From Taxillus chinensis (taxonomy: Eukaryota; Streptophyta; Magnoliopsida; Santalales; Loranthaceae): DNA of 64,000 nucleotides. The position numbers and the translations under genes were made by a program. Below the pieces are notes generated by a model. It worked only from the letters and a program-made list of their open reading frames with translations, had not been told where the DNA came from and searched no databases. How positions within the stretch are numbered: the first letter of the stretch is position 1; each line of letters starts with the position of its first letter. Of this stretch, positions 22,240-32,575 are shown piece after piece. The stretch is from NCBI GenBank assembly GCA_023512835.1, contig CM042084.1:49523609-49587608 (forward strand), given 5' to 3'.

Positions 22240-23691
22240 AATTTGAATAAAAAATCCCCTTGATTTCTTAGATTATTCATTTTCTTTCAAACAAGTGCTT
22301 AAATAAGTTAAATTGAATCTTATAAGTACTCTGATAGAGTACGATCTAGGTTAAGCCACTAGCTATACGTAATTTAAAATTATTTTAAAAGAGGTTCACG
22401 ACAAGCCTCTTTTTCACAGGGCAATGAAGGCCTTGCAATGAATGACAACATCAAGGAGGGATGATTTTGGGTATGTTCGGAGAGTTCGTTAGGGCGGTTC
22501 GTCGCCGTTGAAGACCGACACGTGACACGAGAAGGTAGCCCTCCTTAATTAGTAGATCTTGTGGCAACAATGGCACTCCCTCAATAAAGGAAAGGGAGAG
22601 GATGTGAATGATGATGCATGTGGTTTTTTATTTTGCGTGGCGATATGATTTTTAGCCAAGGGTATGTTAACAGGTTATCATGTTGGAGGGGAGGGTAGTG
22701 TAGGATGGAGGGTGCAATGACAACGCTGATGGTGCATTTTTCAACCTAGGGGGGACTTTTGATGAAGGGTGAGGGAGATAGAGATTATAGTCTTGTACAC
22801 AAAAAAAAAAAATTCAATGTGAGAGCCTCCCAAAATTATGATCGGTTTGGGCTTAAATACTAGATGATGAATTAGGGTTACGCTATGGTTAGGTTGTGGC
22901 TAGCAAGGGTGGCGGCCAAGGGCTTGAGGTTCAATCATGGATCGGTTTGGTTTCATGGCTAAAGGTTAGATTTGATTTGATGGTTATGATTCTAGCTCAA
23001 GAAAGAGAGTAAAGGTTGAGCTGGTTGTGCTTAGTGATTTGAGCTGGCCGATTGGACATCACAACGACAAGACTTAACCCAATGAAAGCCAAAAACAAAA
23101 GAGAGAGGTGAGAGAAGATGACACCGAAGATATAAGGTTGGATTTATGATTTTGTTTTATTTTTATTTGTTTTTTCTTATTTTAAAGGAATCAAATAACG
23201 AGAGGGAGACGAAAAAAAAAAAAAAAAAAAAATTTTTATTACTCTTTGATTTATTATTGATGTTTTGGATTTTTAAGATTAACAAATCAATTAGGTTTTC
23301 AATAAATTTTTTAAAATTTCTTTTTGAATTCAAGACATTACGGTTGAGCAATCTCATATCTTTTTTGAGTGCAGTCAAAAGCATTAATCCTTAAATTTAA
23401 TTTTCTATCACTTGAAACTGACCATTTGACATTGAAAGCCTTTTTAAAGAAACTATTGAAGTTATACCCTTCAAATCGCCAATCACATCTCTTTATTTAT
23501 CTACACAAAGTAACAAATAAAAAAAATTAAAACAAAAAAATTAATATGTATATTTAATCCGAACAAAATAAAATATAACTTTTAATTTATAAAATAGTTG
23601 GAAAATTTTGATAAAGGGATGCGGAGCGAATATCTTCGTTTCATACATTCATTATTTTTATTTTTATTGTTGCCGAGCTCCCAAATGCAGC
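22240..23691. other. Intergenic AT-rich DNA
   Basis: I see no gene. Features are an A-run at about 22801-22812, and a longer A-run at about 23213-23232 followed by AT-rich sequence whose open frames on both strands are low complexity. The end of this stretch is the 3' flank of the host gene fragment. Confidence 0.5.
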
Positions 23692-24586
23692 TCAAGAAGA
23701 CGACCTACCGAACTTCTTCACCTCATACTCGTGAGAGATACCGAGAGGTGACTCCTTGGAAACGGGCCTTTGTCCAGACCATAGCTCCAGATTGACCGTC
23801 CCACAACCCCAGTAGACATAACACTTGAAAACTTCCTGGATGTTAAATCGGTTGACAAGGGCCAAACCAAGGTATTTATCAACAAGCATCCACTCACCTG
23901 TATCACAACATAATATAGCATTAACAATATAATCCAAGACATTCTCATCAAAAACATTATAACCAACTCGCCCATGAGAAAATCAATTCAAATCTGACTG
24001 ATTCAGCTCTCTGAATTTCTTTTCTCGAGCAATGATGTCCTGGGCGGCCCCGACACATCGCCAAGACATGACATGACAATCATGTAATTCATTCACCAGC
24101 CAGGACAAAGGCCTAAAACACCGGTATAAAAATTGATTTTTCTTTCTGTATAGTATTTTTCAGTGGCAATTAGTAGAAAGCATGGCGAAAGGGCATTGAA
24201 CGGCCAAATAAACACAGAATATCATCTTCCAATAATGAATGGCAAGCCTTTAGAGATTTTGCTAGAAATTATTTATAAAATTAAAACGTCTTTAAACAGG
24301 CATAAGGAGACATTAGCAAAGCCAATCATTGGGTGTACTTAATTGCATGTGAAAAGTGCAGTAGATCAATATATTGAAATAAAAATCTTCCAACGAAATC
24401 CTTTATGAAGTAATACGGAGATTCAAAATCCATAAATTACCATTAGGCCGAAGATCGCCCTCATATACCTTGTCTCCGGAATCAGGCCACACTTCATGCG
24501 CAGAACCATTAATGGAGGTGAATGCAACAAATGATTGGGTGGGGTGCATAAGGTTGAATGTTGGGTGTACTCGCAGGCAAACCAAC
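23692..24586 (-). pseudogene. Host gene 3' fragment, two exons, resembling PNSB2/NDF2 (chloroplast NDH subcomplex B, mutarotase-like fold)
   Basis: Minus-strand exon A (24586-24441) reads LVCLRVHPTFNLMHPTQSF, then VAFTSINGSAHEVWPDSGDK and VYEGDLRPN. Exon B (23897-23692) reads GEWMLVDKYLGLALVNRFNI, continues QEVFKCYVYWGCGTVNLELW, and ends HEYEVKKFGRSSS with a stop. The intron (24440-23898, 543 bp) starts GTAATT and ends GATACAG, and splicing keeps the frame at ...LRPNGEWM... This is strong evidence of a genuine host gene. The sequence resembles, from memory, photosynthetic NDH subunit B2, but the name is tentative. An acceptor-like TTTTATAG precedes exon A, so upstream exons are expected. None is visible before the copia fragment at 24919. 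Confidence 0.6.
23898..24440 (-). other. Intron of the host gene fragment
   Basis: The donor is AATG|GTAATT at 24441/24440 and the acceptor GATACAG|GTGAGT at 23898/23897. Both open frames continue across it without a shift, which random sequence would rarely do. Confidence 0.65.
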
Positions 24587-24918
24587 CTATAAAACGTAAA
24601 TGTATGGCCATAACTTGGACAACATAGATTAAAAAAGGAAATTTAAAAGCCAGAAATTATAATTATAATTTTTTTTGCCTAAGGTATGTTTTTCGATTTT
24701 AAAGTTCGTATTGAATTTTAAAAATAATTTTCATTCGAAAAACTGTATCAAAAATATTTTTTAAAAAAATAAAATATTATAAACCCATATAATAAAATAG
24801 AAAAAAGTATAAAAAATAAACAATAAAAATTTATTTGAGACTATCTCAAAAATTAAAATAAAATTTAAAAACAAAAGTAATTATAAATAATTTTAACTTA
24901 CAGCTACAAGATCCACAT
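24587..24918. other. AT-rich DNA upstream of exon A
   Basis: Very AT-rich sequence, possibly intron, with no further exon that I can identify on the minus strand. Confidence 0.4.
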
Positions 24919-26187
24919 TGTTGGTTCTATTTTGACCGAGTTAAATTTTAACGGTTAGAAAGCAAAAGTAGTTTAATAATTTATAAACCGTATTTCTTGC
25001 GCTCTCGATATGTACAATATACTTTCTCTAATACCATTATTAATATGGTATTAGAGCTAATATGAACTTCTTACATCGCTCCTCCGTGACACGCACATAA
25101 CACAATATCCTCCCTCAACACGTTTCTTTGATGCCTTCGAAGGACGAAGATGCTTGTCCTCCTTTTTCGCAAGTTGCATCCTTTTGGTTGTCTATGCTAA
25201 TGATGTTATTATTACTAGTACGGACAAGACATACATTCAACGATTGAAGCATTTTTTTGCAATTCAAGTTTTGCACCAAGGACCTAGCCGGCTTACGTTA
25301 TTTCTTGGGCATGAAGTAGCCAATTTTGGTCGGTCAATCTCTCTTGTCACGACGAAATATGTTCTTGATATACTTGATGAGGTTGGATACTTACAGGCCT
25401 AACTTGTTGATTCTCCTAATGATCAGATTGTCAGATTAGATTCTAAACATGGTGACTTACTCTAGAATCCTGCTTAATATCGAAGGCTAGTTGGAAAACT
25501 TAATTATTTGATAGTCACCGGACCAAATATTTCTTTTGCAATGAGCACGATAAGTCGGTTTATGAGTACTCCTCATACTACCCAGCATGAATGAAGCCTT
25601 ATTGATTGTGATGTACTTGAAGGGCATGCCTGGACCGGTCTTCTATTTACCAACCAAGGTAATCGTAACATACAAGGTTATTCTGATACTGATTGGACAG
25701 GATGTACAATGGATCGAAGATCTAGTGCTGAAGCTTAGTATAGGCTATGACGCATGTAATAAGTGAACTGACATGGTTGGAAATATTGCTAGCAGAAATT
25801 AACTTACCTTCTCAATACCCATTCGTGTTGCATTATGATAGTTAATCTGCTATTCACATTACTTCTAAATTCTAATTCAATGTTTCACAAAAAAACAAAG
25901 CATATTGAAGTGGCCTGTAATTTTATACATAAAAAAGGTCTAGAATAAAGCAATTAAGCTTGCACACTTCAAAAACAGAAAACCAAGTTGTTGATATCTT
26001 AACTAAATCTTTAAGGGGTAATCATATGAGTTGTCTTTGTAACAAGTTGGAGCTATCTAACATACACCCTCCAACTTGATGGAGAGTGTTGGAGATCGAG
26101 GGTAGTTTCATCTTGTAATACTCTATAAAATGTATTCCTTGCGCTCTCAATATGTATGATATACTTTCTCTTATACCATTGTTAATA
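24919..26187 (+). mobile_element. Internally deleted Ty1/copia element with short LTRs
   Basis: The left LTR (24919-25045) and right LTR (26087-26187) both start TGTTGG and share the run TTGCGCTCTC, then TATACTTTCTC and ATACCATT. PBS TGGTATTAGAGC is at 25046-25057, and a purine-rich GATGGAGAG precedes the right LTR. Only about 1.0 kb of internal sequence remains: the 3' half of RT and RNase H. No clear target site duplication is seen (left flank CACAT, right flank GTAAC). It lies next to the 5' side of the host gene fragment. Confidence 0.75.
25150..26080 (+). pseudogene. Copia RT C-terminus and RNase H remnant
   Basis: The frame at 25154-25402 reads LVVYANDVIITSTDKTYIQR and later FFAIQVLHQGPSRLTLFLGH, matching the copia block LVVYVDDIIITG followed by LGxLxYFLGxEV, with the catalytic first Asp changed to Asn (YAND). 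Beyond the stop at 25400, frames continue with KYRRLVGKL-like and AEYRAM-like RNase H segments. They finish with IFTKSL-like residues and the CNKLELSNIHPPT tail at about 26080. Confidence 0.75.
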
Positions 26188-26500
26188 GTAACCATATTCA
26201 ATAAGGGATCCCAAGACCAAGAACGTCTCTGGAAACCATCAAAGTGCACTAGAGCCAATATTAAATAATAGATGTTGAAATTTATAGATTGATGCACTTG
26301 ACCACGTTTAATTTTAAGTAAAAACAGAAAAGTTATGACCAAAATAGTTTTGATAACAAAGTCAAACGTGGTCAAACCCCAGATAGAGACTACGATTCAA
26401 AAAGGCTTTACGTTGAGCCAGAATATAGGGCTATGACACAATTTGCATGTAAGATAATGTGAATCTTTCATCTTTTAAATAAAATTGGTCTCAACATTTT
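26188..26500. other. Spacer between copia fragments
   Basis: No feature seen apart from a run of sequence leading into the next copia RNase H fragment. Confidence 0.4.
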
Positions 26501-26756
26501 TGTACCAGCAGAATTGTGGTGTGATAATCCAGTTGCACTTCATATTGCCTCAAATCCTGTGTTTTATGAAAGAACTAAGCATATTGAAAATGATTGTCAT
26601 TTCGTCTGCGAGAAAATTCAACTTCGATTAATTTCCACAGGATATGTGAAGACTATAGAACAACTAGGTGATATATACACTAAAGCTCTAAACGGAATTC
26701 GAGTAGCTTATCTTTGTAACAAGTTGAGCTTGATTAACATCTATACTCCAACTTGA
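26501..26756 (+). pseudogene. Copia RNase H C-terminus (second fragment)
   Basis: 26514-26756 reads MWCDNPVALHIASNPVFYER and TKHIENDCHFVCEKIQ, then DIYTKALNG and CNKLSLINIYTPT with a stop. This is the conserved C-terminal end of copia polyproteins. It is open from the RNase H core to the natural stop, so it is younger or less decayed than its neighbours. Confidence 0.85.
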
Positions 26757-26990
26757 GGGGGGAAGTGCTATTAGATTGTAATAGAATAATTAGTGAGATT
26801 GCAATATTCGTAATTAGTAATTTGTAAGAATTAGGGATATGAATGATATCCTAATTAGTAATTTGTAAGAATTAGGAATTAATTATGATTGATGTCCTAA
26901 TTATATCTTTCCATAGATAGATATTTTCCTTTTGTATAAATTTGTACTCATACATTGTATTCAATATATCAAATATTTGTTTTGTATCAC
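26757..26990 (+). repeat. PPT and 3' LTR start of the second copia fragment
   Basis: The purine run GAGGGGGGAAG ends at 26765 and a TGCTATTAG LTR start follows at 26766. Within the LTR a ~26-bp unit (TAATTAGTAATTTGTAAGAA...) is repeated at about 26811 and 26852. The LTR end is not marked clearly. Confidence 0.6.
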
Positions 26991-27109
26991 TTGGTAAAGT
27001 CTTCTAGGCATGAAGTTTAAGTAGAAAAAATAAGGGCTGAGCAAGATAAAAAAACAAGGAGTGGCAAACACTTTTTGAGATAATATGAATATTTTATCTC
27101 TTTAACACC

Positions 27110-27350
27110 ATCAAAATTGTGATGCGATAATCAAGTTGCACTTCATATTACTTCTAATTCTACTTTTTATGAGCGCAATCAAGCATATTAAATCCTTTCA
27201 TCTATGAGAAAATTCAATTTGAATTGATTTGCATAGGATATATGAATGTTAAATAACAATTAGGAAAATATTCACCAAAGCTCTAAATGAGATTTTCTTA
27301 TGTTTGTAAAAGCTTTGACATATTAATATCTATTTCAACTTAAGAGAGAG
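27110..27350 (+). pseudogene. Third, highly decayed copia RNase H end
   Basis: The order CDNQVALHITSNSTFYER, a basic stretch, FTKALNE, and a final INIYFN-like tail can still be read through many frameshifts. It is followed by a purine run (AAGAGAGAGTG at about 27341-27351). It parallels the fragment at 26501-26756 but is much older. Its LTR probably follows, with an AT-rich stretch to about 27480. Confidence 0.65.
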
Positions 27351-27642
27351 TGTTACCATAATTATAGTGATACTATATAATTAAGCTTGATATCCTAATA
27401 TCATCATCACCATAGATAGCTTTATCTCTTTCTGTGAGTGTGTATATATATGTATGTATTGTATTGAAAAGACATGGAAAAATAACATTCTGTTTCATTA
27501 GTATCATGCTACGATGATTCATATCAGTGATGATGAAAAAGATATCAAAACCGTAATTGAAAGGTGGAGTAATTATTTTGTTAGCGCATGGATAATGATG
27601 AGAAAGTAAGGACGCCTCATAGACAAGGCAATCACTCATTCG

Positions 27643-27945
27643 TCTTCTTCTCTTCTTTTCAACGCCCTTCAAACTAAGGCTGATATCCCCTTTTTCCCAT
27701 GTCAACACCACGCAAACTGTACTGGTGAGGAAAGGCAATATTACACGCTCGTGAGCTTTTGCATGTGGTTTCTTCATCATCTAAGGCTGCTATCCCCTTC
27801 TCTATGTTTCTTCTCTTCTTTTCAAGGCCCTGTAAACTAAGGCTTCTATCCCCTTTTTCCCATGTCAACACAATGGAAAATGTACTGGTGAGGAAAGGAA
27901 ACTTTACACACTCGGGAGCTCTGGGGTGTGGTTTCTTGGGCATCT
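27643..27945. repeat. Tandem duplication, ~163-bp period
   Basis: The unit beginning CTTCTCTTCTTTTCAA occurs at 27647 and again at 27810. Both copies carry ATCCCCTTTTTCCCATGTCA and GTACTGGTGAGGAAAGG, then end in TGTGGTTTCTT. The copies differ by about 10-15 percent. The two overlapping minus-strand frames here (to 27943 and 27780) are by-products of the duplication. No known gene. Confidence 0.85.
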
Positions 27946-28750
27946 AAAAAAAAGAGGGGGACGAAACATAGGGAACACAAGCAAGAAGGCATGCACAACT
28001 AACGTAGCAGAAAGAGTTCAGCAAGGAGAGAAAATACATTCATGTGTGTGTGAGAGAGAGATGAAGAGAGAGGGGAGAGGGAGGGGGGTGTCAAACATCG
28101 AGCCAAAAAAAGTTTCCACATTTTTAGCCCAGTAGATGTGCAAAAGGTACTACTCCGTTCTGGCTGCAACACACCAAAGAAAGAAGAGGAGAGCACGGAG
28201 GCCAAGCATTGGAGCATTCCAGCCATTTGAAGCTAGCCGTAAAGGAAGAATTAGCCGTGGGAAGAAGAGAGAATAGGAAGGCGCCTACAATTTGAAACAT
28301 CCCTCTAGTAATCTCTATATAGATATGTAAAAGCAGGGTAGGAAGAAAAGAGGAAAGGAAATAAAATTGTTGATTGTTTGATCTTGTTTCTAGTTGTTTT
28401 AAGTTAGTTTTACCCTTAAGAATTAGGACGTGCAAGTAGAAATCAAAATAAGAAGCAAGAAAAAAGAAAAATAAGGAGCATAGAAAAAATAAAACAACCT
28501 GGATTCTTCTCTAGGACGCCACACAAGAACATGCGTCTCCAAGTACAGTCATGTCTAAGCAAAAATGTACAGAGTCTGCTCTTGTCACCCTTTCCATGCA
28601 CCACCAACACAATGAGCGATATATTTTGATGCAATATTAACTGCACAATTGTACACATTCAAACACATGACCGTGCATAGGTTGGTCAAAAACGACCATG
28701 CTTCCCCATTAGCACAGATGTGCATTTCCTAGAAGAAACAAACACAAGTG
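27946..28750. other. No gene recognised
   Basis: A purine-rich stretch (about 28040-28090, GA/GGGAGAGGG) is the only notable feature. Short open frames on the minus strand show no recognisable domain. Confidence 0.45.
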
Positions 28751-29110
28751 TACATAGATTGGGTTCTATTTTTTATTGTTCTGAATTTGAATTTGGGAGT
28801 TTTTTATTTATTTTGTGTAAATATAAAATTAGAAACTTGGCTATAAAAAGGATATCAAGGTGTGAATGAGGATATGCTTGATTTTGAAAAAATTCAATTA
28901 GAAAGATATTATACTGGGAGAGACGGCTGTCTCTCGAATTATAGACCAATTACTCTATTTTATTTTATATTTTGTTTATCAAAAAAATTACTCTTGCTAA
29001 AGTTCCTATCAAATTGGTATTAGAGCAAAATCTTAGGACCGATGGTCGCAAAGAAAGATGAAATCTTGGAAGAAAAATTGGAGGCAAAGATTGACTCAAT
29101 CAAGGCCATC
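28751..29110 (+). mobile_element. Element F: LTR end, PBS and gag start of another LTR retrotransposon
   Basis: A TATA motif CTATAAAAAG is at 28841-28850, and an LTR end CCTATCA is near 29011. PBS TGGTATTAGAGC lies at 29015-29026, and an ATG at 29042-29044 opens MVAKKDEILEEKLEAKIDSI, a typical retrotransposon Gag N-terminus. Element E interrupts the frame at 29111. The LTR start is not located. Confidence 0.7.
29042..29110 (+). pseudogene. F gag N-terminal stub
   Basis: This is 23 codons of charged, coiled-coil-like Gag (EILEEKLEAKIDSIKAI) cut by insertion of the E LTR. The rest would lie beyond E, outside the window. Confidence 0.65.
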
Positions 29111-29601
29111 TGTCATGCCCCAGATTTCCAACCCGAGGAAACCGGTACGTGACTCCCCTTTTACCCACACGGAAGGCAAAGGGGTTAGGATACAAACCAA
29201 GAATATCACATTGTAAACATCCACAACATTCAAGAAAGTAATGTTCATATAAGCAGTCCAAACCAGTTTATTACAACAAAATCTTTTCCCCACTGGGGTT
29301 ACATCAATTCCCATAAGAAAAACAAAACATAAATGGAAGAGAGTAAAAATGATTATAGTCTTCCACCTTGGTGTATCCACTTAACGCCTGTAAGTCCCTG
29401 GAAAACAAACACAGTAGGAGGGGTGAGCAACCACAGCTCAGTAGGGATCATGTCTCCCCAACCCATCCCATGCTCCTAGCATCTACATGCCGTGTGTGCA
29501 AGTGCAGTGTCGTGTTACAATAATTTCAACAGACATAATAACAACCACATTAACAATTACAATCTTCGACGACCACACAAAGCTAACAAAACACATCTCA
29601 A

Positions 29602-29733
29602 GCAAGTAGTTTAACCGCCTCTTCAAGGCCACCGATTTAACCGCCTCTCAGGCAAAGTAGTTTAACCGCCTCTTCAGGCCACTGGTTTAACCGCCTCTCA
29701 GGCAATGTAGTTTAACCGCCTCTTCAGGCCAGA
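29602..29733 (-). repeat. Minisatellite (~25-bp unit) in E 3' LTR
   Basis: Five units alternate between GTTTAACCGCCTCTTCAGG and GTTTAACCGCCTCTCAGGC with short linkers. The 5' LTR copy (47412-47540) has the same five. This unit is absent from the T1, B and D LTRs. Confidence 0.92.
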
Positions 29734-30006
29734 TAGCACAGTCAAGCACACAACACACACCACGGTCACTCAAGCATAGAACCAAACACTTGGTGTGCAC
29801 CCGTTCACAAGTGCACAAACCCGGCCATTCAGGCCATAGAACATACACCCAAGATACATACATACACTAAACCACAAGTCCAACCACACGGACATATTAC
29901 CAAACACGTAATGGGCATATACACACGGCTAAATTCACACAGGCATTTCATCAAACATATAGCATGTAATCCACCGAATCACACCAAAATGCCATCGAAG
30001 GCCAAC

Positions 30007-30036
30007 ATCCATATAGGAGATCACACCTATATGGAT
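30007..30036 (-). other. Conserved leader hairpin in E 3' LTR
   Basis: Perfect 11-bp arms ATCCATATAGG and CCTATATGGAT around an 8-base loop. In E's direction it follows the GA and TA tracts. Confidence 0.85.
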
Positions 30037-30077
<41 letters not shown>

Positions 30078-30259
30078 CAGATATAACCCATAATCTGCCC
30101 TAGAACCCTAGGACAGAGGAGGATTTAGGAAGAACAGAACCCCTACCTCAAGTAAGACGCAACAACACAGCAATAGTCTGATCCCACGCCGAACGCCGTC
30201 CACCCACGAGACTCTGACCACCCACGCAAGACGCCCGGCAGCAACCAGGAGCTCTCCTA

Positions 30260-30298
<39 letters not shown>

Positions 30299-30863
30299 GC
30301 GACGGCTGGTGGAGCAACAAACCCTAAACCTAAAACAGAGGGGCTTCTCCTCGTTATATAGACAACACAACATCAAAACGACGTAGTTTTGATTAAGTGA
30401 ATCCCAGCATCAAAACGACGTAGTTTTGATCACACAAGTTAGCACCTTTCCGCACCCATATAGGCGAAAATATTCAGAATTTCAACATAGTCCTTTCGAG
30501 AAAGATGATTAGAATGACAAAACCAAGGTAACCATGCAAAAACATGCCTGCATGCCAATTTGCACGTGAATTCCCTAATTCACGTGCAACTCCAAATGCA
30601 CTCCAAATGTGCTCAAACTTCACCCCTAGCCTCCTTGCATCATGTAGAAGACAACCACACTTGCACGTGAATTGGACCCATTTCACGTGCACCTCACATA
30701 CACGTCCGTTTGGCCTGAAACTTCTGTGGTAGATAGAGGACGTCATTCTAAGCATCTTTCCTTTTGCACGTGAATTCATTGGAGTCCATTCACTAGGTCA
30801 AAATCTAGAAAAACTCTACTCAAAAGGCAAAACTGTAACTAACTCAAGGTACGGGTCCTTACA

Positions 30864-30927
30864 TGCACTAACATCCAAGGTGTTTGTGGTTAACTTCTTA
30901 CACACGGGTTACACACGGGTCATTACA
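30864..30927 (-). repeat. 64-bp D/A0-type LTR start between E's PPT and its 3' LTR
   Basis: Read on the minus strand this is TGTAATGACCCGTGTGTAAC, followed by AAGAAGTTAACCACAAACAC and ending TTAGTGCA. It equals the first bases of the D LTR (47656-47720), not of the E LTR, which starts immediately after with TGTAAGGACCC. See finding on the hybrid junction. Confidence 0.85.
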
Positions 30928-30943
30928 TCCTCTCCCCCTTAAG
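30928..30943 (-). promoter_or_regulatory. Polypurine tract of E
   Basis: The minus strand reads CTTAAGGGGGAGAGGA, in the same context (CGAGGACGAAAAGT) as B, D, T1 and A0. Confidence 0.88.
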
Positions 30944-31262
30944 ACTTTTCGTCCTCGAAAAGAAATGACATACGAGGAAAACAAACACAAGCTACCCATT
31001 TGCCACCCGGCAAGCCACCACACCCAAATGGGTCATACACCGCACATAGCACAACAACACATAACAAAGTACCACCATAATTCATAACCACAATAATGCA
31101 TATAACACATGTCCGCATGTCACGAATACACATCTCAAAACACATCACAAATAAGAACACATGTCTTTAAAAGACAATACAAATACACCAAATCGTACAC
31201 AACTAATACAAGAAAACACAAAACACATCATTATCCCTTGGCCAACTGACCACCTCCCACGC

Positions 31263-31660
31263 TTAAGATTGTTCGTCCTCGAACAAGTCCGGGTGCTCGC
31301 TCACGCATCACGGACTCACGTTCCCATGTCTCCTCCTCAATGCCATGGTGCTGCCACAAGACGCGAACCAAAGGAATAAAGACAACCACACAAAAGCTTC
31401 TCTCGCCGATCGAGGATACGGATAGGGGCCTCAACAACGGACATGTCATCCTCAATGTCCAATGTCCCCCAATCGAGCACATGAGTGGGGTCAGGGTGAT
31501 ACTTCCTCAACTGGGACACGTGAAACACGTTGTGCACTCGACTCAGCCGCGGTGGTAACGCTAACCGGTAGGCTACAGGCCCCACACGATCCGGAATCTC
31601 AAAAGGACCAATAAACCGCGGAGATAGCTTGGAACCTCGCCCAAACCGTCGATGTCCACG
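31263..31660 (-). pseudogene. E integrase tail and chromodomain
   Basis: The frame at 31708-31337 reads [20 protein letters not shown], then [20 protein letters not shown] and [20 protein letters not shown]. Then comes [20 protein letters not shown]. After a shift the chromodomain continues through [19 protein letters not shown] and ends with FEDEQS, TAA at 31265-31263. It is nearly complete, with two frame changes. Confidence 0.88.
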
Positions 31661-32492
31661 ACGTGGGGAAACACGAAGAAACACATGATCACAACAGGAA
31701 AACTCCAAAGGTCGCCGCCGCCGATCCGCATAAGATTTCGCCGACTCGAGCCGATAACAACCGCTGTCGAATCAACTTAACCTTCTCGGTAGCCTCTTAA
31801 ACCAACTGCGGTCCCAAGAGAGCTGTCTCCCCCCACCTCGGTCCAACACAAAGGTGACCGACACGGCCGCCCATACAACGCCTCAAAAGGAGCCATCTCA
31901 ATGGATGCTTGATAAGCGTTATTGTAGGCAAACTCCACCAAAGCAAGGTGAGTTGCCCACGAACCCCCAAAGTCTAACACACAGCCCGTAACATGTCCTC
32001 CAAAGTCCGATTCGTCCTCTCTGTCGTGGCCGTCGGTCTCGGGGTGAAAGGGCTGTACTCAAGTGAAGCTTGGTCCCCATAGCCTCCTCGCAAACCTGCC
32101 CAAAAACAGAAGTGAACCTCGAATCCCGTGTCGAGACAACCGATGATAGTACTCCATGCGGTCTCACAATCTCGTTCATGTACAGTGACTCAAGGTCCCA
32201 ATGGAGTCCCGCTCGCGAACAACGCAGAAATGGGCCGACTTTGTGAGTCGATCCACAATCACCCAAATCATATCTTTCCGCCCTGTGGTGGGTGGAAGAC
32301 CAGTCACAAAATCCATCGCTATGTGGTCCCACTTCCACTCCGCTATGGGCAAGGGCCGTAACATGCCCGCCGGCCGCCGATGCTCGGACCTTCACCTGTC
32401 GACACGTGAGGCACCGCGAAACAAAGGCAGCCACATCGCGTTTCATCCCAGGCCACCGGAAATGTGCCCGAAGTGCATGGTATATCTTCGTA
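31661..32492 (-). pseudogene. E integrase, C-terminal two thirds
   Basis: The frame reads MKRDVAAFVSRCLTC (32446 onward), then [20 protein letters not shown] and [17 protein letters not shown] (32364-32176). DSRFTSVF (about 32130) follows, then the shifted NRTNRTLEDMLR region, and FGGSWATHLALVEFAYNNAY with ALYGRPCRSPLCWTEVG (31980-31777). D, D and E catalytic surroundings are all recognisable. The N-terminal part continues on the other side of element B at 42951. Confidence 0.87.
32488..32492 (+). repeat. Target site duplication of B, left copy
   Basis: TCGTA, identical to 42946-42950. Removing B and one copy restores the integrase reading CATC-TTCGTACCCCCTGGAT seen uninterrupted at 37270-37290. 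Confidence 0.93.
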
Positions 32493-32575
32493 TGTCACGC
32501 CCCGGATTTCCAACCCGAGGAAACCGGCACGTGACTCCCTTTTTACCCACACGGAGGGCAAAGGGGTTAGGATAA

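Larger units (their letters stand above)
29111..30863 (-). repeat. E 3' LTR
   Basis: In plus orientation it runs TGTCATGCCCC to GGGTCCTTACA, 1753 bp. Reading in E's direction it has U3 G-box pairs, the twin palindromes (about 30371-30430), TATATAA (about 30355-30361), a GA tract (30264-30296), a long TA tract (30040-30077), the hairpin (30007-30036) and the TTTAACCGCC minisatellite (29602-29733). Confidence 0.9.

Noticed and set aside
23146..23394. Open frames on both strands at an A/T run
   Set aside because: Low-complexity AT-rich DNA; no conserved residues.
29602..29733. CRISPR-like array (regular ~25-bp repeats)
   Set aside because: The units are contiguous minisatellite repeats without unique spacers, in an LTR of a plant retrotransposon.
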